In this document: piece after piece, positions 41,939 to 43,199 of the stretch
Position numbering within the stretch: position 1 is the stretch's first letter
Layout: every line of letters begins with the position of its first letter
Assembly (NCBI GenBank): GCA_026005095.1
Contig: BPKK01000019.1
Coordinates: 1 to 43,199 of the forward strand
Reading direction: 5' to 3'
Source: Silanimonas sp.
GTDB taxonomy: Bacteria; Pseudomonadota; Gammaproteobacteria; Xanthomonadales; Xanthomonadaceae
DNA length: 43,199 nucleotides
Program-made: the position numbers and the translations under genes
Notes under the pieces: generated by a model
Databases searched by the model: none
What the model was told of the DNA's origin: nothing
The model's input: only the letters and a program-made list of their open reading frames with translations

Positions 41939-43058
41939 GCGCGCCTGCCGCCTCCCGCCCTGCGCCGGCTCGAGGTCGAACTGGGCCCGCGCCGCTATCC
42001 GATCCACATCGGCCCCGGCCTGCTCGAGCGACCCGGCGCTGCTCGCCGCCCAGGCGCCCGGCCGCCATGTGCTGATCGTCAGCGATGCCAATGTGGCCCC
42101 GCATTACCTCGCCCGGGTCGAGGCGACCTTCGCCGGAGCCGGCCGACAGGTGGCCAGCGTAGTACTGCCGCCCGGCGAGCAGGAGAAGACCCTCGCCCGC
42201 TTCGGCGAGCTCCTGTCCGCCCTGGCGAAGCTCGGCGCCTCGCGCGATGCCGCCCTGGTGGCGCTCGGCGGCGGGGTGGTAGGCGACCTTGCCGGTTTCG
42301 CCGCCGCCTGCTGGATGCGCGGCGTGCGCTTCGTGCAGCTGCCCACCACCCTGCTGGCGATGGTGGACTCCTCGGTGGGCGGCAAGACCGCCGTCGACCT
42401 GCCCGAGGGAAAGAACCTCGTCGGCGCCTTCCACCAGCCCTCGGCGGTGATCGCCGACACCGATACCCTGGCCACCCTGCCGGCACGCGAGCTCTGCGCC
42501 GGGCTGGCGGAGGTGCTGAAGTACGGCGCGCTGGGCGATGCCGCCTTCTTCGCCTGGGTGGAAGCAAAGGCCGCCACCCTGCGGGCCCGCGAACCCGCCG
42601 CCCTCGCCGAGGCGATCGCCCGGAGTTGCGCACACAAGGCCGCCATCGTGGCCCGCGACGAGACGGAGACCGGCGAACGCATGCTGCTCAATCTCGGCCA
42701 TACCTTCGGCCATGCCATCGAGGCCGAGCAGGGCTTCGGCGGCCTGGTGCACGGCGAGGCGGTGGCCGTGGGCATGGTGCTGGCGGCCCGGCTCTCGGCC
42801 CGGTTGGGCCACGCTCCCCAGGCCGATGCCGAGCGGCTCGCCGCAGTGCTGCAGGCCCTCGGCCTGCCCACTGCCCTGCCCCCGGGCCTCGCCCCGGAGG
42901 CCCTGCTCGCCCGCATGCGGCTCGACAAAAAGAATCTCTCCGGGCGCCTGCGGCTGATCCTCTGGCGCGGCATCGGCCGAGCCTTCGTGGCCGAGAACGT
43001 GGAGGAAGCCGCGGTGCTCCAGATGCTGTCCGAGCCCGGGCCGCTTGCCGGCGCCTGA
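41935..43058 (+). CDS. aroB: 3-Dehydroquinate synthase with two frameshifts near the start
   Basis: AroB makes 3-dehydroquinate from DAHP using NAD and a divalent metal. From ATG 41935 the start reads MSAPAASR; the family sequence [20 protein letters not shown] lies one frame later (extra base at about 41958-41960), and [24 protein letters not shown] a further frame later (extra base at about 42026-42031). From 42033 the reading is clean: [84 protein letters not shown], and the metal-ligand [14 protein letters not shown] and [11 protein letters not shown]. The bare frame from ATG 42069 would lack the N-terminal part. Confidence 0.85.
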
Positions 43059-43061
43059 AGC

Positions 43062-43089
43062 CGGCCGGCGGAAACGGTGTCGCCGGCCG
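43062..43089. terminator. Hairpin after aroB
   Basis: CGGCCGGCG (43062-43070) and CGCCGGCCG (43081-43089) form a perfect 9-bp stem with a 10-nt loop, 3 bp after the aroB stop and directly before the -10 of the next gene. No T tract follows. Confidence 0.45.
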
Positions 43090-43095
43090 TAGACT
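43090..43095 (+). promoter_or_regulatory. Leaderless-type -10 element for the last gene
   Basis: TAGACTGGCGGCATG: TANNNT, six nucleotides and ATG 43102. It directly abuts the hairpin behind aroB. Confidence 0.5.
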
Positions 43096-43101
43096 GGCGG
43101 C

Positions 43102-43199
43102 ATGGACTGGCTCGATGCCCTGCCCGAGACCCGCGTGCTGCGGGCCCCGGACATCCCCGGGGAATACACCCGCGACGAATCGCATGTGCGCGGCTCGCT
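43102..43199 (+). CDS. N-terminus of an unidentified protein (partial)
   Basis: An open frame from ATG 43102 to the window end, 32 complete codons, starting MDWLDALPETRVLRAPDIPG and continuing EYTRDESHVRGS. The pattern LP-x-x-RVL...Y-x-x-D-E-S resembles the region just before the FAD-binding domain of FAD-linked (GlcD-type) oxidases, but 32 residues are too few to decide. There is no signal peptide. It follows aroB after 43 bp with its own leaderless-type promoter. Confidence 0.45.
   Translation, partial: MDWLDALPETRVLRAPDIPGEYTRDESHVRGS

Noticed and set aside
41860..42040. Programmed ribosomal frameshifting in aroK/aroB
   Set aside because: Three separate +1 events without slippery-site or stimulatory features, one of which would only restore the last residues of AroK, make programming unlikely; error or mutation is simpler.

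Overview
The window is a dense, GC-rich (by eye about 70%) stretch of a gammaproteobacterial chromosome, most like the Xanthomonadaceae/Lysobacteraceae. The lineage call rests on gene order: lptC-lptA-lptB-rpoN-hpf-ptsN-hprK-rapZ-EIIA(Man)-HPr-EI-mgtE, with HPr kinase inside a gammaproteobacterial rpoN locus, plus yqgE-ruvX-pyrB close to pilU/pilT and yggS-proC. About 50 protein genes are packed with little spacing. I see no rRNA, tRNA, CRISPR array, insertion sequence or prophage, and no gene-free stretch longer than about 300 bases.

Layout. 1-4.6 kb: the start of a secreted protein divergent from a POT peptide transporter; then GFA-fold protein, SUT-like MFS permease and a cytoplasmic BtuF-like protein on the minus strand. 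4.6-8.6 kb: an HPF-domain paralogue, a lipoprotein, lexA with a small membrane protein, and a lower-GC two-lipoprotein island. 8.6-14.3 kb: DUF2066-perM-hda facing purM-purN-DUF3108. 14.3-28.4 kb: ibaG-murA-exoD facing the KDO/LPS-export/sigma-54/PTS superoperon, then mgtE. 28.4-35.7 kb: yqgE-ruvX-pyrB, pilT-pilU and yggS-proC-DUF4426. 35.7-38.6 kb: histidine phosphatase, acyl-CoA dehydrogenase and phosphotransferase in one operon. 38.6-43.2 kb: glycerate kinase, pdxH, an SDR, and a frameshifted aroK-aroB.

How the genes work together. kdsD/kdsC make and dephosphorylate KDO precursors, lptCAB export LPS, and murA starts peptidoglycan synthesis. EI, HPr, EIIA(Man), EIIA(Ntr), HprK and RapZ form a regulatory phosphorelay with no sugar permease beside it. 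PilT and PilU retract type IV pili. YggS and PdxH serve vitamin B6 homeostasis.

Main observations. (1) A run of nine G lies inside the 17-bp spacer of a predicted promoter driving a lipoprotein pair that includes a HELTH metalloprotease-like protein, an arrangement typical of phase-variable promoters. (2) Six genes show the exact layout TANNNT-N6-ATG with S-G-C just before the ATG, and lexA a close variant, so leaderless transcription looks like a standard mode here. (3) Two such promoters interlock between aroK and an SDR gene. (4) Three +1 frameshifts fall within about 160 bp at the aroK/aroB junction. (5) The dehydrogenase/kinase operon resembles the ACAD10/ACAD11 system for 4-hydroxy acids.
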